From positions 1 to 47,971 of the forward strand of contig JACPNO010000005.1 of assembly GCA_016185465.1 (NCBI GenBank): 47,971 bases of DNA, read 5' to 3'. How positions within the stretch are numbered: position 1 is the first letter of the stretch; each line of letters begins with the position of its first letter. Shown here piece after piece: positions 38,263-47,970 of this stretch. This DNA is from Candidatus Solibacter usitatus. GTDB lineage: Bacteria; Acidobacteriota; Terriglobia; Bryobacterales; Bryobacteraceae. Under the pieces are notes generated by a model. It made no database searches. It had not been told where the DNA came from and was given only the letters and a program-made list of their open reading frames with translations. A program made the position numbers and the translations under genes.

Positions 38263-38867
38263 CTTACTTCCTTGAAATACACCGTCGACTTCTCATCGTG
38301 ATTCTGCAAACCCATATAGCCCGCATCCGGCCGAGGTCCTCGCACCGGCTCGTACCAGGCTTTACGCTCCGGCACGCTTTGGTTGCCATCGAACTCGTTG
38401 ACCACTTCACCGTTTAACGTCACGATCGTTTTCTGGCCGCGCAGTGAAATCTCCATCGTGTTCCATTCACCGGTGGGCTTCTGCGTACGCTTGGACACTT
38501 TGCTCAGCGAGTACAGCGAGCCGGTGCAATGCCATTCGTCGCCGGCTGCGTCGATCTGCACTTCGTAGCCGTTGTGGACGGCGTACCAGGCGTCGTGCGG
38601 CTTCTCGGGAAAACGAATATACACGCCGGAATTCGATCTCGGCGAAGTGGTCTTGAACACCACACGCAGCGTCGTGTTGCCGAACTGGCGCCGCGTGTAC
38701 CAGAGCAGACCCATCCCGCCTTCGGTCTTCATGAGGCCGTTCTCAACCACGAAGCGGCCGGGCCCGACCATTTCCCAGCCATCCAGATTCTTGCCGTTGA
38801 ATATCGGCGTCCAATCGGCGGCGCACGCGGCGACACAGCACAACAGCATGGCGAGAAAAGTCTTCAT
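38250..38867 (-). CDS. secreted 3-keto-disaccharide hydrolase (DUF1080) family protein
   Basis: A 205-residue exported protein with a signal peptide (MKTFLAMLLCCVAACA) and the DUF1080 concanavalin-like fold: FNGKNLDGWE at the start, FKTTSPRSNSGVYIRFPE, YEVQIDAAGDEWHCTGSLY, and NHDEKSTVYFKEVSYKE at the end. Some members hydrolyse 3-keto-glucosides; the family is common in polysaccharide-degrading soil bacteria. I start at 38867 because the signal peptide begins there; TATATT lies seven bases upstream. A longer frame reaches 38888. Confidence 0.86.
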   Translation of the reverse strand: MKTFLAMLLCCVAACAADWTPIFNGKNLDGWEMVGPGRFVVENGLMKTEGGMGLLWYTRRQFGNTTLRVVFKTTSPRSNSGVYIRFPEKPHDAWYAVHNGYEVQIDAAGDEWHCTGSLYSLSKVSKRTQKPTGEWNTMEISLRGQKTIVTLNGEVVNEFDGNQSVPERKAWYEPVRGPRPDAGYMGLQNHDEKSTVYFKEVSYKE

Positions 38868-38949
38868 AGTCCTTAATATATTACTCACTCTGAGCCCGCT
38901 TCAGAGAACGCAAGGCGGCGGCGAAAGCCGTTAGTCTTAGAACCGGAGT

Positions 38950-39622
38950 GCGCAAGCTGGCAAAGCCAATTTCCTGGGCTCTCGCGATAGGCGTGAATAA
39001 AGCCGCAAGCCAGAATCAGCACGCCCGTGAACAGACATTATGCGGGGAATTCCGCGACGCGGATCATTACGCAAAAAAACCCTTGGGAATCGCATCGTCG
39101 CGCCACATCCCATACAGCAAGCCGTAAGCGGATCGCTGAGCGCCCATGCCCGACCCGATCGACGCCACCAGCAGCTTGGAGTTCACCAGATGGAAAAAGC
39201 CGTGTCCACGTCCACGTAACTTTGATAGTCCGACCAGATCAATTGCCCCGCGTAGATTTGCGCTGTCGCGGATAGTGGGTCCTCCGAGAGCGTTGAAATG
39301 CCGTCAAATCCGATGTATGTCAGCACGGGGTGCCAGTCGCCACGGCGCCATATTGCCTGCCGCCTTGGCGCGCCAGATAGTGCAGATCACCGGGTTACCA
39401 GACAGGTCAACCGCACGCTCCAGCCGGCGATGAAGCCCGTGGCGGGATGAATCTCGCCAGTCACGTACGTGTAAACCGACCCGGCGCTCGGTAAACGCGC
39501 GCCACCCGTCCGTAGCTCAGCGCCGTGGGCTGGATCAGCATGATTCCGTAAAACGTCAGCGCCCACAAACCCAGTTCGCGCCGCAGCCGTGGCTGTGTTT
39601 CCGGGACCGGGGGACTCGACAT
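38950..39622 (-). pseudogene. decayed APC-superfamily amino acid permease
   Basis: From the ATG at 39622 the minus strand encodes MSSPPVPE, then RRELGLWALTFYGIMLIQPTA, the start of an APC permease. It then jumps directly to LSYGRVARVY, so about 30 residues are missing. After a frameshift it continues PSAGSVYTYVTGEIHP and GFIAGWS. Further fragments in changing frames resemble GFDGISTLSE, VDTAF, LLVASIGSG and LYGMWRDDAIPKGFF. Several deletions and frame changes remove most membrane helices, so the gene is dead. It fills the otherwise empty 790 bp between the DUF1080 and DUF58 genes. Confidence 0.75.
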
Positions 39623-39657
39623 GAACGGCACATTGTGACACAACTGGAAGTGACATC

Positions 39658-40749
39658 GTGCCGGATAGATTCATCAAACTGCGCGCGGCGTTGCTGCGCC
39701 GTTTGCGCGTTCGCATCACCCGCGGAGGGCTGCTGTTTTCGCTCGCCGTGATCCTGGTGGGTGTAGCTGCTGGGGTGTCCGCCAACAATCTGCTGTTTCT
39801 CCTGCTGGCCGCCATGTTTTCCACGCTGCTGGTTTCCGGGTTCATCAATCGCTTGTGCCTGGCCGGCCTCGAAATGGAACTGGCCTTGCCTGAGCACATC
39901 TGTGCCGGACACGCCGTGATGGCCCGGCTCTCGGTGCGCAATCTCAAGAGCTGGATGCCGTCGTTTTCGATTCGTGTGACGGGCGTGGAAGAGCCGGGCG
40001 GCACGCCTGGGATCCTCACGATGCCGTTGTATTTTCCGGTGATTCCCGGCGGAGCGGTGCTCGGCGAAATGGTGGAAGTGCGTTTTCCACGGCGCGGGAC
40101 GTACCGGCAAAATACCTTCGCCTTCTCCACGCGCTTCCCTTTTGGATTTCTGGACAAGACTGCGCGCGTCACGCTGCGTCACGAAGTGCTGGTATATCCT
40201 TCGATTGATCCGCAGCCGGGCTTCGAGGACCTTTTGTTCACCATCACCGGTGAAATTGAGGCGCACCTGCTGGGGCTTGGAAGAGATTTCTATCGCATTC
40301 GGCCCTACGGCGCGTTTGAAAGCGCACGCCACCTGGATTGGAAAGCTTCGGCCCACACCGGCGACTTGCAGATTCGTGAATTCGCCCGCGATCAGGAGCG
40401 CGCGGTCGAGATTTTTCTGGACCGCGACGTCGCGCACGATCAGGAAGCCTGGTTCGAGCAGGCGATCGAATGCTGCGCCTACCTGGCCTGGAGCCTTTCG
40501 CAGCAGGGCACCGGAATCCGCTTCCGCTCCCAGCAATTCGACGTGCGCGTGCCGGAGGAAGGCGACATCTACACGATCCTGAAATATCTGGCGCTAGTGT
40601 ATCCGCAACCCGGCAGGACGATGGAGGCGCCCCCCGACGACACAACTTTTCAAATCGTGCTGACGGCCAGCCCCCAGCGCTTCGAGGAGCTGGGGTGGAC
40701 CGTGGCGCATCGCGTCGGACCGGGTGATTTACCGGGCCGTGCGGGATAA
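39658..40749 (+). CDS. DUF58 domain-containing membrane protein
   Basis: A 363-residue protein with two close N-terminal membrane helices (about 22-40 and 44-62), then a DUF58 domain with the characteristic FPRRGTY, the RPYGAFESARHLDWKASA segment and the LQIREFARDQERAVEIFLD block. DUF58 proteins often sit beside MoxR ATPases and von Willebrand domain proteins; neither is present here, so this copy is isolated. The start is a GTG at 39658. The small gene at 40757 follows by seven bases. Confidence 0.87.
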   Translation: MPDRFIKLRAALLRRLRVRITRGGLLFSLAVILVGVAAGVSANNLLFLLLAAMFSTLLVSGFINRLCLAGLEMELALPEHICAGHAVMARLSVRNLKSWMPSFSIRVTGVEEPGGTPGILTMPLYFPVIPGGAVLGEMVEVRFPRRGTYRQNTFAFSTRFPFGFLDKTARVTLRHEVLVYPSIDPQPGFEDLLFTITGEIEAHLLGLGRDFYRIRPYGAFESARHLDWKASAHTGDLQIREFARDQERAVEIFLDRDVAHDQEAWFEQAIECCAYLAWSLSQQGTGIRFRSQQFDVRVPEEGDIYTILKYLALVYPQPGRTMEAPPDDTTFQIVLTASPQRFEELGWTVAHRVGPGDLPGRAG

Positions 40750-40756
40750 TAGAAGC

Positions 40757-40897
40757 ATGAGGGTCCCGAAGGCCGGCAAGAAAGATGTGCGAGTGCTGAA
40801 GGGAATCATTCGTTCGACGAACAGCCGGGCTGTCACTGTGGAAGAAATGAATCAGGCGATTGCTGCCGGCGCGGCGCGGACTCGGGGCACGGCTTAG
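40757..40897 (+). CDS. small protein resembling the tail of an AbrB/MazE-type antitoxin
   Basis: A 46-residue reading frame starting seven bases after the DUF58 stop. The end (VTVEEMNQAIAAGAAR) resembles the C-terminal tail of AbrB/MazE-type antitoxins, which often read like S-L-E-E-M-N-x-A-I. The DNA-binding beta-barrel that should come before it is absent, and no toxin gene is adjacent. It may be a remnant or a small regulator. GATAAT ends six bases before the ATG. Its 3' end overlaps the convergent gene by 4 bp. Confidence 0.45.
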   Translation: MRVPKAGKKDVRVLKGIIRSTNSRAVTVEEMNQAIAAGAARTRGTA

Positions 40898-41436
40898 ATT
40901 GTGCCATAGCGGTCCGTAATAATTTGTGGTTCTAGAATACTAAGATCCTCCATTATCGCCGGAGTTTGGCTTGTCTCTGGAAAACCTACCTCGACGTTTC
41001 CGTGGTGGCTAATATGGGCGAAGTATCTTCCGTCAGCGGGTATGAGATAGGCATCCCACTCATAGAGGAAAGGAAGGACCGCCATCCCAATGCATTCCGC
41101 TTCTTCCGTCCGCGCAAACAGATGCCCGGGTCGCTCCAAGACATCAGATGTCTCACCGAGACCCAACCTCAACAAATTGATGTGCCGGAGACCGGTAGCG
41201 TCAAGAAATTCCTCCCCGATGCCCGTTGAATGAATCCAGAGCATCATCTCTGATGGGAACGTTTCCCGAAGCACTCGACACATGAACTTCGCCATCATCG
41301 GAATCCTGTGGGCAACTGGAAAGTCCATACGCACGCGAGAATCACTCGATTTGTAATAAGGAAAGGTGTCCTTATAAAGTGCAAGCCCGCGCTCAATACA
41401 CCATTTGTGGATTTCAGAATGATCTAGCGTCACCAT
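40894..41436 (-). CDS. protein of unknown function
   Basis: A 180-residue protein with no signal peptide, no obvious motif and a mixed alpha/beta composition; tryptophans and histidines are spread through it (IHKWCIERG, ISHHGNVEVGF). I do not recognise it. The DNA is visibly richer in A and T than the surrounding genes, which could indicate later arrival. It starts 11 bp after the stop of the RidA-repeat gene and may be co-transcribed with it. Confidence 0.6.
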   Translation of the reverse strand: MVTLDHSEIHKWCIERGLALYKDTFPYYKSSDSRVRMDFPVAHRIPMMAKFMCRVLRETFPSEMMLWIHSTGIGEEFLDATGLRHINLLRLGLGETSDVLERPGHLFARTEEAECIGMAVLPFLYEWDAYLIPADGRYFAHISHHGNVEVGFPETSQTPAIMEDLSILEPQIITDRYGTI

Positions 41437-41447
41437 TTGTAGGCGCT

Positions 41448-42659
41448 TTATTTGACCGCGACAATCGAAATCTGCTCCACCATCGGGTACGTTCCCGACG
41501 CCGCTCGCGTGCGCTCCACCGGCGGCAACGGCGAGACCGTGGTCCTGGTCGGCGGCGCAGTCTCGAAAAATTGCCCGTAAATGCCGTTCATCTTGGTGAA
41601 TTCATCCAGCGTGTCCAGATAAACGTTGCTGGCCACCACGTTGGAAAAATCCAGGCCCGCTTCTTCCAGGCCATCCAACAAGTTGCGCATCGTTTGGCGC
41701 ACCTGCGTTTCTACGTCCGGAACATAAATGCCTAAATGCGGTCCAGGGATGAACGCCGATTTCGCCGAGCAATAATACGTGTCGTCCGCCCACACGCAGG
41801 GGCTGGCAGTGGGACTGGGCGGCATATTTTTCGGACGGACCGCGCGCCGCTTGGAAAGATCGCCGATGGCCACGCCCGTGAATTCGACATTCGCCCCCAG
41901 CGGCAGGGAAGCCACTTCAATGGTGGCCCGAGCCGGCGTGTTGCCGAATTCGAAGTGCTTGGCGTAGACCCGATTCATCACTTCGGTGGGCATGTTCTTG
42001 GTCAGATACGGATTGACAAAAACCACGTTGGCGAAATCCATTCCCGCCGCCTTCAGCACCAGGCGGAAACGATCCAGCGCCAATTGCGCTTGCGCCGCCG
42101 GATCGTCGGGCACTTTGCCGGTCTCGGCATCTCGCCCCAGAAATCCCGAGATGTAGAGGCGATTGCCGGCCAATATTCCCGGCGAAACTCCCGGCCGCTC
42201 TGGGACACCCGCCGGCGCAATGACTTTCTTGCGCGCCAGATCGCGGAACGCTACCGCATTAATCTCGACCGGCGTGTCGGTGGGCATATGATGCACGCCG
42301 AGAATAGAGCGGGCCGGCGAGTTGCGCGGAAAGTATTGCGCGAGCACGCCCGTCACCGCTGTATGGTTCGCCATGTCCGCCAGGTAAACCTGCATGTAGA
42401 CCACATGCTCCATCGTCAGCCCAGCGGCTTCGACGATGGTTTTGATGTTTTCCAGCGCCCCGCGCGCCGCGCCTTCGAAATTCGCCGGCGGCTGGCCGTC
42501 AGGACCGCGCGCGCCTTGTCCGGATACGTAAAGAAAATCGCCCGCCATGATGCCGGGACTATACGGGCCGATCGGCTTAGGCCCGTTTGCGGGGACAATC
42601 ACGCGTTTCTCGGCCGGCAATACTGCCGTCAGCGCCAACAACATCCAGGCAAGTCTCAT
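41448..42659 (-). CDS. secreted protein of three tandem RidA (YjgF/Rid) domains
   Basis: A 403-residue protein with a signal peptide (about 1-16) followed by three Rid-fold domains at about 18-140, 143-267 and 272-403. Each keeps the arginine that in RidA binds the imine substrate: R117 (SPARSIL), R244 (TPARATIEV) and R372 (PPTRTTV). The glutamate that completes the RidA site is Asn in domain 1 and Thr in domain 2, so classic enamine deaminase activity is uncertain. Rid proteins form trimers; three domains on one chain could fold as a ready-made trimer. The start is an ATG with GAGGG close upstream. Divergent from the ilv leader. Confidence 0.85.
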   Translation of the reverse strand: MRLAWMLLALTAVLPAEKRVIVPANGPKPIGPYSPGIMAGDFLYVSGQGARGPDGQPPANFEGAARGALENIKTIVEAAGLTMEHVVYMQVYLADMANHTAVTGVLAQYFPRNSPARSILGVHHMPTDTPVEINAVAFRDLARKKVIAPAGVPERPGVSPGILAGNRLYISGFLGRDAETGKVPDDPAAQAQLALDRFRLVLKAAGMDFANVVFVNPYLTKNMPTEVMNRVYAKHFEFGNTPARATIEVASLPLGANVEFTGVAIGDLSKRRAVRPKNMPPSPTASPCVWADDTYYCSAKSAFIPGPHLGIYVPDVETQVRQTMRNLLDGLEEAGLDFSNVVASNVYLDTLDEFTKMNGIYGQFFETAPPTRTTVSPLPPVERTRAASGTYPMVEQISIVAVK

Positions 42660-42733
42660 AAACCCTCGCGACTAGCTAGCGTATCGCCCTTTAGCGCAAT
42701 GCCAACATAACAAAATTTAATGATAAACCCTTC

Positions 42734-42762
42734 TTGCATTTCAAATACTTTCAGGCTAAACT
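42734..42762 (+). promoter_or_regulatory. possible promoter of the ilv leader and operon
   Basis: TTGCAT (42734-42739) and TAAACT (42757-42762) are separated by 17 bp and end 11 bases before the leader-peptide ATG. The match is only moderate (3 and 4 of 6). The surrounding 100 bp are AT-rich compared with the flanking genes, as expected of a promoter region. Confidence 0.4.
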
Positions 42763-42773
42763 TTGTCTCAGTG

Positions 42774-42875
42774 ATGTTGTCAGGCTCTTCAGTTCGTTTG
42801 CAGTCCTCCGGGTCCCTCGTTCGAGTCGGAATCGTCATTCTTATTATTTTGGTCATCGTAACCGGCCCCGCTTGA
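42774..42875 (+). CDS. branched-chain amino acid leader peptide of the ilv attenuator
   Basis: A 33-codon frame between the divergent RidA-repeat gene and ilvB. Residues 15-29 read LVRVGIVILIILVIV: 13 of 15 are Leu, Val or Ile, followed by TGPA and a TGA stop at 42873-42875. This composition is what a ribosome uses to sense charged tRNA-Ile, -Leu and -Val. The stop codon sits directly in front of the antiterminator segment. It is similar in character, though not in sequence, to the ilv leader peptides of enteric bacteria. The ribosome site is weak; an in-frame GTG precedes the ATG. Confidence 0.85.
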   Translation: MLSGSSVRLQSSGSLVRVGIVILIILVIVTGPA

Positions 42876-42939
42876 GGCTGATCGGATAGTTTCCGAAGGC
42901 CATCGGCGGGGAGAAGGAAACCGGCTGATGGCCTTTTTT
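42876..42939 (+). terminator. attenuator with competing antiterminator, upstream of ilvB
   Basis: The terminator stem pairs AAGGCCATCGGC (42896-42907) with GCTGATGGCCTT (42924-42935): 12 pairs with one G-U, a 16-base loop, and a run of six T ending at 42939. An upstream copy GCTGAT (42877-42882) repeats the right arm (42924-42929) and can pair with the left arm ATCGGC (42902-42907), which would block the terminator. A small nested hairpin (CGGA/TCCG at 42883-42895) would help. A ribosome resting at the leader stop would cover GCTGAT and let the terminator form. A ribosome stalled on Ile/Val/Leu codons would leave it free. Confidence 0.85.
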
Positions 42940-42970
42940 GTTATGGGATGGTTTTCGAGGTAAAGCGAGC

Positions 42971-44698
42971 ATGTCGAATTTAATGAGCGGCGCGAAAATG
43001 CTGTTGGAATGTCTGGCCAAGGAAGGCGTGGATTGCTTCTTCGGCTACCCCGGCGGCGTGACACTGCCTTTGTACGACGCGATTTACGATCACCCTATCC
43101 GCCACATTCTGGTGCGCCACGAAGAGAATGCGTGCTTCGCCGCCGAAGGCTATGCGCGCGCCACTGGAAAAGTGGGCGTGTGCTGCGCCACATCCGGGCC
43201 CGGCGCAACCAACCTGGTGACGGGTCTGGTGGACGCGATGATGGATTCGATTCCCATCGTGGCCATTACCGGGCAAGTGCCCACCAAGCTCATCGGCAGC
43301 GACGCGTTTCAGGAAGCCGATACCTTCGGCATCACGCGCTCCTGCACCAAACACAATTTCATGGTGCAGAAATTGGACGAGCTTCAGCAGATTGTTCACG
43401 AAGCTTTCTACATTGCTTCGAGCGGCCGCCCCGGGCCGGTGCTGGTTGACATTCCGAAGGACGTTTTTCTCGCCCAGGGGCACTATGCGCCCGTGAACAC
43501 GATTCATTTGCCGGGCTACAAAGTTTTCACCGAAGGTCACGCCGGCCAAATTCGGCGCGCGGCGCAAATGATCTGGGATGCCGAGCGGCCGTGGGTTTAC
43601 GCCGGCGGCGGCATTATCGCGGCAGGCGCCTCGGAAGAATTGCGGCAGTTGGTCGAGATAGTCGACATGCCAGCGGTTTGCACGCTGATGGGTCTGGGCG
43701 CACTGAGCAGCGATCATCCGAATTTCGTCAGCATGCCGGGCATGCATGGCAGCTACGCCGCCAACATGGGGATGTCGAATTGCGATGTGATGATCGCCCT
43801 CGGCGTGCGTTTCGACGATCGCGTGACTGGGCGCATCGCGGCTTTCGCGCCTAACGCCAAAGTGATTCACGTGGACATCGACCCGGCCGAAATCGGCAAG
43901 AACCGCGCGCCCGATCTTCCCATCGTCGGCGACGTCAAGCGCGTGCTGCAAAAAATGCTGCGCAATGTTGAAGAGCTCAAGCCGGCGAACGTGGAGAAAA
44001 ATGCCGCGTCGCGCCGCGCATGGTGGAAGCAGGTGCGCGGATGGAAAGAAGAGCATCCGCTGGCGCGGCCTACCTCCGATACCGAGATCAAGCCGCAGCA
44101 TTTGATGGCCGAGATCGACCGGCTTTCCGGCGGGCAGGCCATCGTCACCTCGGACGTCGGCCAGCATCAGATGTGGGGCGCGCAGTTGATTCGCTTCAAC
44201 GAGCCGCGGCTATGGATCAACTCCGGCGGCCTGGGCGCCATGGGATTCGGCCTGCCTTCAGCGATCGGCGCGCAATTCGCTCGTCCCGACAAATTGGTTT
44301 TCACAATCGTTGGCGATGGCGGATTTCAGATGTCGATCCCCGAGCTGGCGACGGTCGCTTCCTACGGACTGCCCATCAAGATCATCGTGATGAATAACGG
44401 CTATCTGGGCATGATCCGGCAGTGGCAGGAGCTTTTCTACAACAACCGGCTGTGCTCGGCGCAGCTCGATTGTTTCCCGGACGCCGAAAAACTCGCCGGC
44501 GCCTATGGCTTCAAGGGCCGTACGATCGACAAGCCGCATGAGCTGGCGAGCGCGCTCGAAGAGGCCGTGCGTGAGCCCGGACCGTACCTGCTCAATGTGC
44601 GCGTGTCACCGAACGAGAACGTGTATCCCATGATCCCGGCAGGCTGCGCGGTTAACGAAATGGTGCTAGGGCCGCCCGAACCCGTCGGCGCGGCCTAG
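42971..44698 (+). CDS. ilvB: acetolactate synthase, large subunit
   Basis: A 575-residue ThDP-dependent enzyme that joins two pyruvates to 2-acetolactate, or pyruvate and 2-oxobutyrate to acetohydroxybutyrate. The catalytic glutamate is E51 (VRHEENACFAAEGYA), and the ThDP motif runs from GDGGFQMS to MNNGYLG. The FAD-binding middle domain is present (GVRFDDRVTG). I start at 42971 (MSNLMSGAKML), with GAGG ten bases upstream; an upstream in-frame ATG lies too close to the attenuator. First structural gene of the ilvBHC-cimA operon; expression should depend on the attenuator. Confidence 0.97.
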   Translation: MSNLMSGAKMLLECLAKEGVDCFFGYPGGVTLPLYDAIYDHPIRHILVRHEENACFAAEGYARATGKVGVCCATSGPGATNLVTGLVDAMMDSIPIVAITGQVPTKLIGSDAFQEADTFGITRSCTKHNFMVQKLDELQQIVHEAFYIASSGRPGPVLVDIPKDVFLAQGHYAPVNTIHLPGYKVFTEGHAGQIRRAAQMIWDAERPWVYAGGGIIAAGASEELRQLVEIVDMPAVCTLMGLGALSSDHPNFVSMPGMHGSYAANMGMSNCDVMIALGVRFDDRVTGRIAAFAPNAKVIHVDIDPAEIGKNRAPDLPIVGDVKRVLQKMLRNVEELKPANVEKNAASRRAWWKQVRGWKEEHPLARPTSDTEIKPQHLMAEIDRLSGGQAIVTSDVGQHQMWGAQLIRFNEPRLWINSGGLGAMGFGLPSAIGAQFARPDKLVFTIVGDGGFQMSIPELATVASYGLPIKIIVMNNGYLGMIRQWQELFYNNRLCSAQLDCFPDAEKLAGAYGFKGRTIDKPHELASALEEAVREPGPYLLNVRVSPNENVYPMIPAGCAVNEMVLGPPEPVGAA

Positions 44699-44720
44699 TA
44701 GTCAGATAAAGGAATCTTTC

Positions 44721-45275
44721 ATGCTGCAGGTAATTTCGCTATTACTCGAGAACAAACCAGGAGCCCTGCTGCGGGTTACCGGGCTGCTGAGCGCGCGCGG
44801 CTATAACATTGAAAGCTTAACCGTGGCTCGCACGCTCGACCCGGAACTTTCCCGCATGACCATCGTGGTGGACGTCGACCCCGCGTTGCGCTCGCAAGTG
44901 ATCAAGCAGATGAACAAGCTGATCAACGTGCTGCAGGCGGTCGACCTGACCGAGACGCCATCCGTATGCCGCGACATGGTGCTGGTCCGGGTACGGACGG
45001 TGCAGGAATCGAGGACGGCCGTGCTGAAGGAAGCGGAGATTTTCGGGGCGCGCGTGATCTCCTCCGCCGTGGATGGTTTCGTTCTCGAAGCCAGCGGCGC
45101 GCCGGAAAAGCTGGAAGAATTCATTCAGGTAATGCGCAGCTATGGCGAAAGCGACGTGACGCGTGCGGGTACCGTGGCCATGTCGCTCGAAACCAAGAAG
45201 CTGCGGCTGCAACCGCCGGTCCCCACCCGCGCGGACGCCAAACTGGAACAGACGAACGGAGTTTTGAATGCCTAA
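44721..45275 (+). CDS. ilvH: acetolactate synthase, small (regulatory) subunit
   Basis: A 184-residue regulatory subunit. It has an N-terminal ACT domain (about 2-75, [19 protein letters not shown]) that binds valine for feedback inhibition, followed by the C-terminal ACT-like domain ([12 protein letters not shown]). It activates IlvB and makes it valine-sensitive. The gene lies 22 bp after ilvB and overlaps ilvC by 8 bp. Length is normal; the last about 25 residues are a basic, proline-rich tail. Confidence 0.96.
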   Translation: MLQVISLLLENKPGALLRVTGLLSARGYNIESLTVARTLDPELSRMTIVVDVDPALRSQVIKQMNKLINVLQAVDLTETPSVCRDMVLVRVRTVQESRTAVLKEAEIFGARVISSAVDGFVLEASGAPEKLEEFIQVMRSYGESDVTRAGTVAMSLETKKLRLQPPVPTRADAKLEQTNGVLNA

Positions 45276-46307
45276 ACGTTTCTACGAAAAAGATGGAAAT
45301 CTGGGTTTGTTGAAGGGCCGCACCGTGGCCATTATCGGCTACGGCAGCCAGGGGCACGCGCATGCGCTGAACCTGCGCGATTCGGGCGTGGATGTGGTGG
45401 TAGGCCTCTACAGCGGCAGCTCATCGTGGGCCAAAGCTGAAGCGGCCGGCTTGAAGGTGATGACCACCGCCGACGCCGCGCGCGCCGCCAACATCATCAT
45501 GATTCTGGTGGCGGATCATATCCAGGGCGATCTCTACAACAAGGAGATTGCGCCCCACATGACCGCCGGCAAGACGCTGATGTTCGCCCACGGCTTCAAC
45601 ATTCACTTCGGGCAGATTGCCGCGCCCAAAGACGTCGACGTGTCCATGGTCGCTCCCAAGGCTCCCGGCCATCGCGTTCGCGAGCTGTTTACCGAAGGCG
45701 TGGGAGTGCCGGCGCTGGTGGCGGTTCACCAGAATCCTTCCGGACAGGGGTTGGAACGCGCGCTGGCTTATGCGCTGGCGCTCGGCTGCCTCAAGGCCGG
45801 CGTGATCGAAACCAATTTCAAGGAAGAAACCGAAAGCGATTTGTTCGGCGAGCAGGCCGTGCTGTGCGGCGGCGTGAGCGAGCTGATTCGCGCCGGATTT
45901 GAAACGCTGGTGGAAGCCGGCTACGCTCCTGAAATCGCTTACTTCGAATGCCTGCACGAGCTGAAGCTGATCGTCGACCTGATTCAGGAAGGCGGCCTGA
46001 GCTATATGCGCTTTTCGGTCTCCGATACGGCCGAGTACGGCGATTACACACGCGGTCCGCGCGTCGTCACCGCGCAGACTCGCGCTGAGATGAAGAAAAT
46101 TCTGGCCGAAGTGCAATCCGGCGAATTCGCGCGGCAATGGATCGAAGAGAACAAGACCGGCCGCAAGAAATTTCTGGCCATGCGGGAAGCCGCGCGCGAT
46201 CAGCAGATGGAAAGAGTGGGCCGCGAGCTGCGCGAGATGATGCCTTTCCTCAAGAAAAAGAAGGAAGCGGGCATACCGGAAGATCAGCCGGCGCTGACTG
46301 CCAAAAA

Positions 46308-46311
<4 letters not shown>
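45268..46311 (+). CDS. ilvC: ketol-acid reductoisomerase (class I)
   Basis: A 347-residue NADP(H)- and magnesium-dependent enzyme converting acetolactate to dihydroxyisovalerate. Visible are the Rossmann motif [13 protein letters not shown], the cofactor-specificity loop GLYSGSSSW, the [10 protein letters not shown] segment, and metal ligands in [16 protein letters not shown] and HELKLIVDL. It is the short, class I type. The end carries a lysine-rich tail. The ATG lies inside the end of ilvH, and its stop overlaps the cimA start (ATGA), showing tight coupling of the operon. Confidence 0.97.
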
Positions 46312-47903
<1,592 letters not shown>

Positions 47904-47905
47904 GT

Positions 47906-47970
47906 GGGGCAGGTCCCCGATGTCAAGAGCCAAGACATGGTGGACACTGACTGCCAGGACATCCTTGACA
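47906..47970. repeat. palindrome and inverted repeat after cimA, possible mobile-element end
   Basis: GGGG-CAGGT-CCCC (47906-47918) lies two bases after the cimA stop. It is followed by TGTCAAG (47921-47927) and its reverse complement CTTGACA (47964-47970), 36 bases apart. The segment could be a terminator-like fold without a T tract, or the edge of an insertion sequence that continues beyond the window. Too little sequence remains to decide. Confidence 0.35.

Noticed and set aside
42660-42970. T-box or other riboswitch before ilvB
   Set aside because: No T-box core or specifier architecture is visible, and the leader-peptide attenuator explains the hairpins fully.
42980-44167. Minus-strand frame of 395 codons inside ilvB
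   Set aside because: Antisense to a fully conserved acetolactate synthase; composition is that of a shadow frame.
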